Shown here: positions 21,949 through 31,974 of the stretch, piece after piece
How positions within the stretch are numbered: position 1 is the first letter of the stretch
Layout: the number at the start of each line of letters is the position of its first letter
NCBI RefSeq assembly: GCF_020342455.1
Contig: NZ_CP080506.1
Span: forward strand, 1,054,001-1,118,000
Direction of reading: 5' to 3'
Length of the DNA stretch: 64,000 nucleotides
Origin: Profftia sp020342455
GTDB lineage: Bacteria; Pseudomonadota; Gammaproteobacteria; Enterobacterales; Enterobacteriaceae
Notes under the pieces: generated by a model
What the model was told of the DNA's origin: nothing
Databases searched by the model: none
Seen by the model: the letters and a program-made list of their open reading frames with translations, nothing else
Made by a program: the position numbers and the translations under genes

Positions 21949-22773
21949 TTACTTAAATCCTTTTTCTTTCTTTATAAAATCATAAGCAGCTTGAATATCT
22001 TGAGCTTTTTTCTTCGCCATCTCCATCATTTCCGGTGGTAAACCTTTTGCTACTAGCTTATCTGGATGATGTTCACGCATTAACTTACGATATGCTCTTT
22101 TAATAGTTGTAGTATTATCACTATATTTTAAACCTAAAACTTTTAAAGCATCTTCCAATGTAGGAATATTTTGGTACGAATTTCTAGTATATCCTTCCTT
22201 TTGTTGGCCGGTATTAAACTGACGACCCCCTTCCATCATGCTTATAAACTGATTAAATTGAATATGTGAAAAACCAAGTTCTTCCGCTATTACATACAGA
22301 ATAGATCGTTCATTAGGATGTAATAGACCGTCAGCAAAAGCTGCCTGTAATTGAATTTCTAAAAACATGCGAATCAGTTCTGTACTATCAAAACATATAC
22401 TGCGCAATTCTCTTAGTTTTTCCCGTAACATAAAATCTGTTTGTTTACCTTCGCGAAAAGCCTGTTGCGCGGATATTCGTGCAGAACCATGAAGATGCAT
22501 GTGCTCCATTAATTTACTAGCAACATGGATGTCAGCTTCGGTAACTCTTCCTTTAGACTTAGTAAGATGCCCCATAATTTGAAACGTAGTATTAAAAAAT
22601 ACAGCTTGTCTTTGACTCTTACTATAACTCTGAGTGGAGAAATAATTACTACTTCTCGTATCACGAGATTTATCAATCATATTTCCAATAATAAGCCCTA
22701 ATAGCACCCCCCAAAATCCAGTGCCTGATATAAGACTAATAAATACTCCAATTAATTTACCCCAACAATGCAT
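21949..22773 (-). CDS. djlA: Co-chaperone DjlA (membrane-anchored DnaJ-like protein)
   Basis: Inner-membrane J-domain protein that stimulates DnaK and in E. coli is linked to envelope-stress and capsule signalling. Length is 274 residues (E. coli 271). The N-terminal glycine-rich transmembrane segment (about residues 5-28) is followed by a TerB-like central domain (GHLTKSKGRVTEADI, then HPNERSILYVIAEELG). The C-terminal J domain has the essential HPD in REHHPDKL. The order djlA-lptD, divergent, is the same as in E. coli. The start ATG follows GAGG closely. The full J domain suggests it is functional. Confidence 0.96.
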   Translation of the reverse strand: MHCWGKLIGVFISLISGTGFWGVLLGLIIGNMIDKSRDTRSSNYFSTQSYSKSQRQAVFFNTTFQIMGHLTKSKGRVTEADIHVASKLMEHMHLHGSARISAQQAFREGKQTDFMLREKLRELRSICFDSTELIRMFLEIQLQAAFADGLLHPNERSILYVIAEELGFSHIQFNQFISMMEGGRQFNTGQQKEGYTRNSYQNIPTLEDALKVLGLKYSDNTTTIKRAYRKLMREHHPDKLVAKGLPPEMMEMAKKKAQDIQAAYDFIKKEKGFK

Positions 22774-24044
22774 ATTGTCCTCAATTTATCATGCTGTAGG
22801 ACATTACTTTATATATCATATCTATGATTCGTTTTTATGCTAAAATAATAGCAACTAAAATATATAAATTAATATCAGAGTAAGATATATGAAGTATTTT
22901 AGAAAAAAATGAAGCCTAGTTAGTTACTTTTAAGTTACGGTATGACTATATAATAAATATTATTAGTAATTCTTATTAAAATTACTGTCAGATTAAATAA
23001 CTTATAATAACAATTCATTATATATATATACATGGTATATTGTAACATAATTTAATTAAAACAACGATCTAAAAGTTAGAATACCAAGCTATTACTTCTT
23101 TATTAGCCAATTAAGATGTAATCTTAATTCCATAACTTACAATAATAGCCTAAATATTATTCTACAACAAATATCAATATACTCTTATATATATTTAAAT
23201 ATAATGATATTATATCTTATAATTAATAGTTATCTGTATTAACTATCTATATTAGATAGATTATCTATCTAATATAGATAGTACTGAAATATTAATAGTA
23301 AATTATTTTAATATTAAAATAATTTAGCTTTATTTAGTAGATATAAAAATAATATCATAAGATTGTAATAATTAAATATTAATACGAATATAAGTTTATA
23401 TCTTATACTATATATCGTACAAATCCAAAAACATATTAACTATATGGTTAATATTTACAATTATGGATATACTTATAATATATCTTATTACTTTTATAAG
23501 AAAAATTTAATGATATATTATGAATAAATAAATAAATCGCATATATCCTTGATATTGTATATTTAAGAAATATATATAACTACCTCTCCTAGAGACTCAC
23601 TAAACAATCACTGAAAATATTTATTACCACTAAAAAATTTTAGGTAATATAAATACTAATATATGATATAATATTTTTTGCACGAAAGTTAAAAATATTA
23701 TTAAATATTAATATTTAATAATATTAGCTTTATATCTTTTATGTGAAAAGTATAAAAATAAATAACCTACAGAAATATTTTCTAGTGATTATCTTAATTC
23801 CTAATATTAAACTTATAATACTAATTTAGTTTTATATTTTAAGACTTTATTATAGTAATACTTTATAAGTTAATTTTAACCTTATAATAAAATATATTTA
23901 TAAAATTACATTAAAAATACTTATTAGCTGTATTATTAAATTATAGAATAATATTCTATTAATTTTAAAAATTAATTTATGGGTAATATAATTTCTAATT
24001 ATTCACTACTAGATAATATTGATTATGGTACTTCTAAATAGCAT
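22774..24044. other. AT-rich divergent gap between djlA and lptD
   Basis: About 1.27 kb that should contain both promoters. I could not place convincing -35/-10 boxes. A perfect 20-bp inverted repeat lies at 23242-23282. The patch 23580-23625 is less AT-rich and unexplained. Confidence 0.5.
23242..23282. repeat. Perfect 20-bp inverted repeat
   Basis: Arms 23242-23261 and 23263-23282 are exact reverse complements around one T, built from CTATCTATATTAGATAG-type sequence. It lies in the djlA/lptD divergent region, so a role as operator or mRNA leader hairpin is possible. Confidence 0.8.
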
Positions 24045-26426
24045 ATGAAAAAAAGTATTATAATATTAGTTGCCATTATAGCTTGGTTAATACCATATAG
24101 CCAGAGCGCTCTAAATAATATTATTGCACATGACACGCCAGAAGTATCATTATATAGTAAACCAATAACGGTACCAAACAATATTAATAATTTACCAATA
24201 AATATTCAGGCCAATAAAAGTTATGCTCAATATCCTAATAGTATAGTATTTAGCGGTAATGTGCATATAGAGCAAGGTAATCGTCAGTTAAATGCTGATC
24301 AAGTAAAGCTAGAACAAAAATTTTTTCAAAATCAACCCAATCCAATACGTACAGTAACTGCTACTGGTAACGTAAATTATTCAGATCAATATATAAAACT
24401 TCAAGGATCTAATGCATGGTCTAATTTAAACAATAACGACACTAATGTATGGAAGGCTAATTATGAATTTTTAGGTTATCAAGGTCGTGGTACTACTGAT
24501 ATTATAAAAACACGATCCCAAAATCGCTACACTATTTTAGAAAACGGGACATTTACCACATGTTTACCAGGCGATAATAGCTGGACCTTAGCTGGTTCTA
24601 AAATTATTCAGGATAATCAAGAAGAGGTAGCTAAAATATGGGATGCTTATTTTAAAATTGGTTCTTTACCAGTATTCTATAGCCCATACATTCAATTACC
24701 TACAGGTAAAAAAAGACGTTCTGGTTTTTTAATGCCTCATTTTAAATACTCTAAAAATCATGGTATTGAATTTAGTTTTCCCTGGTACTGGAATATAGCC
24801 CCATGGATAGATGTAACTATTACCCCACACTATATTGGGGATTATAGTTTACAATTACAAAACGAACTTCGTTACCTAAATGTTTTGGGGAGAGGGTTAA
24901 TAGAGTTTAATTGGATAAATAAAAATAAGAAGTATGTTTATAACAGTTTAAATCAGAATAGCAATGCGATATTAGGAGATCATAAAAAACATTGGTTATT
25001 TTACTGGAATCATAACGGTATACTCCATCAGATATGGAATATTAATATTGACTATACAAAAGTTAGTAATCCTTACTACTTCAATGATATAGAATATAAT
25101 CATGGATTAAGTACTAAAGGATATGCAACACAAAAAATATGCATGGGCTATAACGAATATAATTGGAATACTAGTTTATCCATCATAAAATTTCAAGTTT
25201 TTGGAATTAGCGATTTTTCTAACTCATATTTTGCAGAACCTCAATTAGATTTAAATTACTATAAAAATAATATAGGTCCTTTCCAGTTACACCTTTATAG
25301 TCAAATGGTTAAATTTACTAATCAAAATAATCATTACCCACAAGCTAATCGTTATCATTTTGAACCAACTTTATATATTCCTTGGCATACAGACTGGATA
25401 AATATTAATACCGAAATTAAATTACTTGCTACTAGATATAAACAAATTATTCCAAAAAGTTATTATATAATGAATCCATCATCTATAAATTTACATACTT
25501 TTGTTAATCGTATAATACCTGAATTTAAAATAGATGGTAAAATGATTTTTAACCGCAATATTAATTGTATTGGAAAATATACACAAACCTTAGAACCACG
25601 CGTTCAATATCTTTATATCCCTTATCGTGATCAAAGTAATATTAGTATTTATGATTCCACCCCATTACAAGTAGATTATAATAGCTTATTCCGTGACCGT
25701 ATCTATAGTGGACTAGATCGTATACCGGCAGCAAACCAGATATCAACAGGATTAACAACACATATTTATGATGATGCATCAGTTGAATATTTTAATGCAT
25801 CATTAGGACAGATATACTATCTTAATTCCTGGTGTACTAGTACTGAATACTTATGTAAAAAAACAAATCAAAAAAATGGTAATATAGTTTTAGCTAGTAA
25901 TGCTTATTGGAGGATTAATGATAACTGGGGTATTCGTAATGATTTACAGTATGATACTTATTTACATAACTTATCATTAGGAAATGTAGTAATTGAATAC
26001 CGTAAAAATACTAAAACTATAATACAATTTAATTACCGTTATGCTAGCCCTAAATATGTCACCACTGTAATACCACAGTATCATTATAAAAATCTTGATA
26101 ATAAAGGGATTAGTCAAGTAGGTGCAATAGGTAATATTCCAGTAACTAAAAATTTAGCACTCATCGGAGAGTATTACTATAATACAACATCTAATAAAAC
26201 AGTTAATTCTTTAATAGGTCTACAATATAAAACTTGCTGCTGGTCTATTGGTGTAAACTATGAGCATAAAATTACCCCTTGGGATATAAGCTCTTTTAAG
26301 CCAATTATACAGTATGATAATAAATTATCATTTACTTTCGCACTACGAGGATTAGAATCTCTCTATAATATAGGCGCAGTTAATATACCATATAAAGAAA
26401 TGATGTTTTGCAAAAAATCTTTCTAA
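24045..26426 (+). CDS. lptD: LPS assembly outer-membrane protein LptD
   Basis: Outer-membrane beta-barrel that, plugged by LptE, inserts LPS into the outer leaflet. Length is 793 residues (E. coli 784). The N-terminus is a signal peptide (MKKSIIILVAIIAWLIPYSQ...), then the periplasmic OstA-like jellyroll (about 50-200) and the barrel. C173 (FTTCLPG) is at the E. coli position and the C-terminal CC pair is at 731-732. The first cysteine (C31 in E. coli) is missing, so only one of the two interdomain disulfides of the E. coli enzyme can form. There are four other cysteines in the barrel that E. coli lacks. It is followed by surA, as in E. coli. Confidence 0.95.
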   Translation: MKKSIIILVAIIAWLIPYSQSALNNIIAHDTPEVSLYSKPITVPNNINNLPINIQANKSYAQYPNSIVFSGNVHIEQGNRQLNADQVKLEQKFFQNQPNPIRTVTATGNVNYSDQYIKLQGSNAWSNLNNNDTNVWKANYEFLGYQGRGTTDIIKTRSQNRYTILENGTFTTCLPGDNSWTLAGSKIIQDNQEEVAKIWDAYFKIGSLPVFYSPYIQLPTGKKRRSGFLMPHFKYSKNHGIEFSFPWYWNIAPWIDVTITPHYIGDYSLQLQNELRYLNVLGRGLIEFNWINKNKKYVYNSLNQNSNAILGDHKKHWLFYWNHNGILHQIWNINIDYTKVSNPYYFNDIEYNHGLSTKGYATQKICMGYNEYNWNTSLSIIKFQVFGISDFSNSYFAEPQLDLNYYKNNIGPFQLHLYSQMVKFTNQNNHYPQANRYHFEPTLYIPWHTDWININTEIKLLATRYKQIIPKSYYIMNPSSINLHTFVNRIIPEFKIDGKMIFNRNINCIGKYTQTLEPRVQYLYIPYRDQSNISIYDSTPLQVDYNSLFRDRIYSGLDRIPAANQISTGLTTHIYDDASVEYFNASLGQIYYLNSWCTSTEYLCKKTNQKNGNIVLASNAYWRINDNWGIRNDLQYDTYLHNLSLGNVVIEYRKNTKTIIQFNYRYASPKYVTTVIPQYHYKNLDNKGISQVGAIGNIPVTKNLALIGEYYYNTTSNKTVNSLIGLQYKTCCWSIGVNYEHKITPWDISSFKPIIQYDNKLSFTFALRGLESLYNIGAVNIPYKEMMFCKKSF

Positions 26427-26529
26427 ATTTTAAAAATTTGTAATATAATCATTACTTTATAAAAAATTACTATAAATAAACATAATTTTCTATTAACCCA
26501 TAATAATAATTGTAATAAGTGGTAAAAAT

Positions 26530-27822
26530 ATGAAAATCTGGAAGATAATAATACTTATTACAACACTCTATATCGGTAATGTATATGCAGATTATAAAGT
26601 AGTTGATAGAATATCAGCCATAGTAAATAATAGTCCAATATTAGAAAGTGAAGTTAATAATCTAGTACAATTTATGAAACTATATGAATATAAATCTAGT
26701 CAGAAATTATATGAAGATACAACATTATATAAAAAAGCTCTAGAACATCTAATTATGGATCATATTCAATTGCAAATAGCAAAAAAAATAGGTATTAATA
26801 TCAATAATAATGATATTAATAAAGCTATAACCCGAATCACCAAACAAAATAATATATCAGTTAATCAGATACATAAAATTTTATCTAACTATGGTATAAA
26901 ATATAAAAGTTATCGTGAACAGATTAAAAAAGAATTATTAATTTTTGAAGTACATAATAATATCATTAGTCATAGGATAATTATATATCCCAAAGAAGTA
27001 GAGGATTTAGCAAAACAGATAAGTATGCAAAATAGCGAAAATACTGAGTTTAAACTGAGTGAAATAATTATATTATACCCTTTATCTCAACAAAATTTTT
27101 ATAATGTTGAGAAAAAAGCTTCTATATTGCTCAATAAATTAAAAATAGGCTTAGATTTTAATACAATAGAAATGAACTATTTAAAAGAACATAAGTTTAT
27201 AAAATTTTATCAAATAGACTGGTCTAGAATTCAAGAACTGCCATCAATATTCTCTTCTTCATTACAAACTGCTAAAAAAGATGATATTATTGGACCTATC
27301 CATTCTGATATTGGTTTGCATATCTTAAAGGTAGATAATATACGAGGTAGTCATAAGAAATTATATGTCACTGAATTTAATATACGTCATATTTTATTGC
27401 GCCCATCACCTCTAATAACTAATAAACAGGCATATATAAAACTTCAATCAGTTGCCCAACATATTAAAAACAAAATAATTACCTTCGATAAAGCTGCACG
27501 CGATCTCTCTCAGGATACTATCTCAGCACAAAAAGGTGGACATTTGGGTTGGATATCTGCAAATATTTATGATTCAGCCTTCTATAATACTTTAATAAAA
27601 CTCAAAAAAGGAGAAATTAGCGAACCCATACACTCTTCGTTATTTGGATGGCATTTAATACAACTATTAGATACTCGTAGGGTTGATTATACTAAAGATG
27701 CTGAAAAAAATAAAGCGTATCGAATTCTATTCGATCGTAAATTTAATGAAGAAATGCAAACTTGGATGCAAGAAAAACGTGCTAGCGCTTACATTAAAAT
27801 TCTTCATGAGAAGAGTTTATAA
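26530..27822 (+). CDS. surA: Periplasmic chaperone / peptidyl-prolyl isomerase SurA
   Basis: Escorts unfolded outer-membrane proteins such as LptD and OmpF to the BAM complex. Length is 430 residues (E. coli 428). A signal peptide ends about residue 20 (NVYA), then the N-terminal chaperone domain (VVDRISAIVNNSPILESEV), parvulin domain 1 (about 175-275, the more diverged) and parvulin domain 2 (about 285-385, with IRHILLRPSP and GGHLGWI), then the C-terminal helix (WMQEKRASAYIKIL). It lies 103 bases after lptD. The E. coli followers pdxA, ksgA and apaGH are not readable downstream. Confidence 0.96.
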   Translation: MKIWKIIILITTLYIGNVYADYKVVDRISAIVNNSPILESEVNNLVQFMKLYEYKSSQKLYEDTTLYKKALEHLIMDHIQLQIAKKIGININNNDINKAITRITKQNNISVNQIHKILSNYGIKYKSYREQIKKELLIFEVHNNIISHRIIIYPKEVEDLAKQISMQNSENTEFKLSEIIILYPLSQQNFYNVEKKASILLNKLKIGLDFNTIEMNYLKEHKFIKFYQIDWSRIQELPSIFSSSLQTAKKDDIIGPIHSDIGLHILKVDNIRGSHKKLYVTEFNIRHILLRPSPLITNKQAYIKLQSVAQHIKNKIITFDKAARDLSQDTISAQKGGHLGWISANIYDSAFYNTLIKLKKGEISEPIHSSLFGWHLIQLLDTRRVDYTKDAEKNKAYRILFDRKFNEEMQTWMQEKRASAYIKILHEKSL

Positions 27823-28811
27823 AATTAATTTTGTATGGTTAGTGTGACAACTAACTTATATCACTCTAAAATTAAGGGATATAGAGAATTATTTTATTAA
27901 TCATTCATTGTATCCTAAGTAAGAGCATACTTACTATTTTTAGTAAAAATACAGATCCTAGATAAGATAAACTAAGATAAATGGAATTAGTTATATTAAT
28001 CTTACTTAGATCAGGTAAGATTATAATCTTTCTTTATTATATTTGAAGCAACTTAATAAGTTTCTGTATTAAAATAATTTTTTACATATTTATATTAACT
28101 AATAATAAATTATTTGTACATACAATAGAAATTATTAATACATAAAATAACAAAAATAAAAAATACCTATTTTATAGTAAATTTAAGTTCTAGCAAAATA
28201 TCAAAAGTTATATTATTTATTATAACTGAGCTGTAAGCTTATGGAATAGCCATATAGCTTTATTAGAAAATAGTACAACTAATGTATAAATAAATAACTT
28301 ATTTCTTTTATTAAAGCATATAAATTATCCAAGTCATAATATTTATACCTATATGAATATTTCTATCTTTATTTTATCTAATAATTTCTATGAGATAGAA
28401 TAAAGATATTTAAGAAATAAATACACTATATATTAAGGATATTAATAATAACTTATTAAATAATATATCTATTATAAACATTATATAATGTATACATATG
28501 ATGTAATTTTTAACTTCTCTGTTATAAAAAACTTTTATTAAATAATATAGCGATATTACCAAACTAAATGATTTAACCTATTCGATAATAATTATTATTA
28601 AAGTTTAGTAAAAATTAAATTTTTATATAAATTTAGTTTTTTACTATAGTTGATTAAAGTAATTAATCTTTCTAGAAAAAATTAAAACAAGTTACAAAAT
28701 AATTATTTATTAATATGTGAAGACTTATTTCTCAAAATATAAAATATAATATTGACTATGATTATTAATCATATCACAAAATAAATAAACTATTAATAAT
28801 ATTATTATAAT
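27823..28811. other. AT-rich gap between surA and pncB (convergent)
   Basis: About 1 kb. A hairpin (AGTAAG 27918-27923 with CTTACT 27930-27935, then ATTTTTAG) may terminate surA. I looked for pdxA motifs and found none. The patch 28225-28270 is less AT-rich but not identifiable. Confidence 0.5.
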
Positions 28812-30035
28812 TCAGTAAGCAAGGAAAGGTAAATTATCTTTATTTATAAGCGGTAAATTAAAAGCTTTGCGTAGAGTTTTTAAAAAATTTTTATCATAAC
28901 AAATACTCTTACCTGGACTATCCGATAACTTAGCTACTGGTTGACCGTTACAAGTAACTAATTTAATGACAATATTCAATGGCTTTACATCTGGAATATC
29001 ACAAGTCAAACTAGTACCTATTCCGAAAGCTAAGTTAATACGATTATGAAAATGACGATACAACTCTAATGATTTGCTTAAATCTAAATTATCAGAAAAT
29101 ACTAAAACTTTAGTCATAGGATTAATACCTAATTTTTGATAGTGATAAATAGCTTTCTCACCCCATTCAAAGGGTTCACCTGAATCATGCCGTAATCCTT
29201 TGTATATATTGGCAAAATACGCACTAAAATCTTGTAGAAATGCATCCATTGTGATACAATCAGTCAAAGCAATACCAAGCTGATCTGGATATTCAACTAA
29301 CCATGTTTGAAGAGCATGGCGTTGACTATTTGCTAATATTGGACAAATTTGCTGGTGAGCCTGAAACCATTCATGTGCCTGGGTACCTATAGGGGTAAGA
29401 TTTAACTCCCGAGCAAGCTTGTAATTACTGGTTCCAATAAACTGTAGAAAATCTGTCTTTAATACTTTAATAATTGCATGTTGTATCTTATATGAAAAAC
29501 GTCGACGCGTACCAAAATCTATAAGTTTAAAACTAGTAAGATCAATGTCAGCGCTGAGCTCATTAAAAGCTAAAATTTTTTGATACAAATGGGAGACTGC
29601 TATTGCCGGTGTAATTAATGGAGATCGATACTGATGGACTACTTCACTAATAACAGCTAATAAAGGTACTTCCCACATCATTACTTCACACCAAGGACCA
29701 GTAATACGAATATTTAAATTACCGTCTTGATTATAACAATTGATATGCTTTAAATTAAAGCGAAAATTACGCAACCAGTTCAGATAATCTTTTTTAAAAA
29801 ATGATAAAGAATTAAGATAATTATATTCTTCATCACTTAACGAAAGAGTGCTCATAAAAACTATTTGCTGCATAATACATTCAGAATAAATACCTAATAA
29901 TTCATTGTTACGGCAAAAAAATTCTGCCGTAACAATTAAATTAAAATAATTATGAAAAACCGCTTGCTGCATATAAAATTTATAGGCATCAGTATCTAAT
30001 AATGAAGTTAATATTTGAGAAATATTTTGAGTCAT
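28812..30035 (-). CDS. pncB: Nicotinate phosphoribosyltransferase
   Basis: Joins nicotinate to PRPP (with ATP) to make nicotinate mononucleotide in the NAD salvage pathway, so the cell can live on imported nicotinate. Length is 407 residues (E. coli 400). Conserved motifs include LLDTDAYKFYMQQAVF at the N-terminus, DFGTRRRFS, the phosphohistidine-region IGTQAHEW, and RHDSGEPFEWGEKA. In E. coli pncB is next to asnS; here they are 9 kb apart. pepN, its divergent neighbour in E. coli, is not readable. The ORF is undamaged. Confidence 0.96.
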   Translation of the reverse strand: MTQNISQILTSLLDTDAYKFYMQQAVFHNYFNLIVTAEFFCRNNELLGIYSECIMQQIVFMSTLSLSDEEYNYLNSLSFFKKDYLNWLRNFRFNLKHINCYNQDGNLNIRITGPWCEVMMWEVPLLAVISEVVHQYRSPLITPAIAVSHLYQKILAFNELSADIDLTSFKLIDFGTRRRFSYKIQHAIIKVLKTDFLQFIGTSNYKLARELNLTPIGTQAHEWFQAHQQICPILANSQRHALQTWLVEYPDQLGIALTDCITMDAFLQDFSAYFANIYKGLRHDSGEPFEWGEKAIYHYQKLGINPMTKVLVFSDNLDLSKSLELYRHFHNRINLAFGIGTSLTCDIPDVKPLNIVIKLVTCNGQPVAKLSDSPGKSICYDKNFLKTLRKAFNLPLINKDNLPFLAY

Positions 30036-30938
30036 AATGCGTTAATACATTCTTATTAAGAATATAACAAGATTAAAGATAAGAAATATATTAAAAATAA
30101 TATATATAATTATACCTACTATGAAATTTAATAACACCGTATAAATAATTATATATATAGCTCTAAAAAAGTCAGTAAACTTTATTATATTTTTACATAA
30201 TAATGTTATTACATAAATTATATAATTAATAATTTAAATTCATTTTTTAATGATTCAATATTTATATAAATATCTACATAACACATCATAAAGATAATAT
30301 AGTATCACTATATAATAAAAAATATTTTTATTACTTAAAAAACTAAAAATATTATATAATTCATATTATATAGATCATAATATATTACACAATATAAATA
30401 CTATTAACATAAATGACATTAAGAAATATATACTTAATTAAAAGAATATGTGATTAAAATAGTTATAAGATAAGAATCTGTAAATAAGAATCAATCCTTT
30501 AGTATTTATAATAAAACATTTTATAATTTTTCAGTATATTAAGCTAAAATTTTAAATTACCTTAGTTATTACCATTAAATAATTAATTTTTAATAAGGTT
30601 AAATTTTATATAATTTATAATATACTAGATATAATCAATATCTAGGATAAAATGGAGTTAGCATATTTATGCTAATCTTAAATATTCATGATTAACTAAA
30701 TTTATAATAAAATAAAAATAATGATTAATAGTTGATTAACAATACATAATGATATATCACAATAATTAACTATCCTTTACAACAACTACAGTAAGTGTAG
30801 TTATCCTCTGTATAGAGAGTAGTAGTCCTCTTTTAATTTATTTTAAAAATATTATAGAGGTTAATCATGGTATTTTAAAATTTTATATATCAGTACTTTA
30901 ATTTCTAATAATTCCATTAAATAAAGATATTATATTTA
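30036..30938. other. AT-rich gap between pncB and lpxL
   Basis: About 0.9 kb, no gene seen. The patch 30775-30835 is less AT-rich and contains a 7-bp hairpin (AACTACA 30784-30790 with TGTAGTT 30796-30802). It lies downstream of lpxL and could be its terminator, but without a U-run. Confidence 0.5.
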
Positions 30939-31871
30939 TTAATAACGAAAAGGCATACCCTTTGGGCTAGTTTTAAAACGACGATGCATCCACATATACT
31001 GACTTAAAGCACGTAAAATTTCTTGTTCAACTATTTTATTCATAGCCAACGCAGCTGAGGTTTTATTTTCCATTGGAAAATTTTCTAATCGCGGATGAAT
31101 AATCATAGTATAACCGCTACCGTCTTCAGCACGAATTGTATTAAATAAAATAATAACTGGGTTGCTCATACGAGCTAAAATATAAGTACCAATAGTAGTC
31201 GCAGTTTCTTTTACAGCAAAAAAAGGAACAAATACACTGCTGTCTAACCCGTAATCATGGTCTGGTGCATACCAAACAATTTCTCCATCTTTTAATGAAC
31301 GAATCATTGCCTTAACGTTTTTACGATCTAGCATATATTTATTAGAACGTAAACGCCCCCAAGTCTGTATCCAATTTAAAACTTGATTATCATTAGGGCG
31401 ATAAACCCCTACACCAGGATTATAAATACCAAAAATACGAGCACCTAATTCTAAAGTCAAAAAATGCAATCCTATTAGAAGTACACCCTTTCCTCCCTGA
31501 TGTGCTTTAGTAATATGTTCTAAACCCTTTACTTTACACCAATGGTTAATACGCCAAGTAGGCCAAAACCAAGCCATGCCAGTCTCAATTAGTCCCATAC
31601 CTACAGATTCAAAATTTTTAACAACTATTTTTTCACGCTCATAATCTGACATTTCAGGGAAACATAATTCCAGATTACGCAAAACAATTTTTGCTCGGCG
31701 TTTCATAAATTTCATAGCATTTTTACCTAAACACTTACCTATTTTAAATAAAACTGGATAAGGAAATAATATTACTAAAAGATATAATAACCCTATCCCT
31801 ATCCAAGTAAGCCAGTAACGTAGGTGGAGTAATTTGTATTCAAATTTTGGATAAATATGCTTATCAGTCAT
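30939..31871 (-). CDS. lpxL: Lipid A biosynthesis lauroyltransferase
   Basis: Adds the secondary lauroyl chain to Kdo2-lipid IVA, using acyl-ACP, at the inner membrane. Using the ATG at 31871 it is 310 residues (E. coli 306) and opens MTDKHIYPKFEYKLLHLRYWL; a GTG 18 bases upstream would place the Shine-Dalgarno inside the gene and was rejected. One N-terminal transmembrane segment (about residues 20-40) is followed by the acyltransferase HX4E motif (H136 and E141 in GLHFLTLE), then GVYRPNDN, RLRSNK and WYAPDHDYG. The close match to LpxL (FESVGMGLIETGMAWFW) separates it from LpxM and LpxP. It is divergent from hldE, 103 bases away. Confidence 0.93.
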   Translation of the reverse strand: MTDKHIYPKFEYKLLHLRYWLTWIGIGLLYLLVILFPYPVLFKIGKCLGKNAMKFMKRRAKIVLRNLELCFPEMSDYEREKIVVKNFESVGMGLIETGMAWFWPTWRINHWCKVKGLEHITKAHQGGKGVLLIGLHFLTLELGARIFGIYNPGVGVYRPNDNQVLNWIQTWGRLRSNKYMLDRKNVKAMIRSLKDGEIVWYAPDHDYGLDSSVFVPFFAVKETATTIGTYILARMSNPVIILFNTIRAEDGSGYTMIIHPRLENFPMENKTSAALAMNKIVEQEILRALSQYMWMHRRFKTSPKGMPFRY

Positions 31872-31974
31872 TATAAAAAATAACCTCACTTAAGAAATGT
31901 AAAACTCAATTATTATAAAATATCATCCTTTATGATAATATTACTGTATATAAAGTATATCTTGGAGTCTAGCA

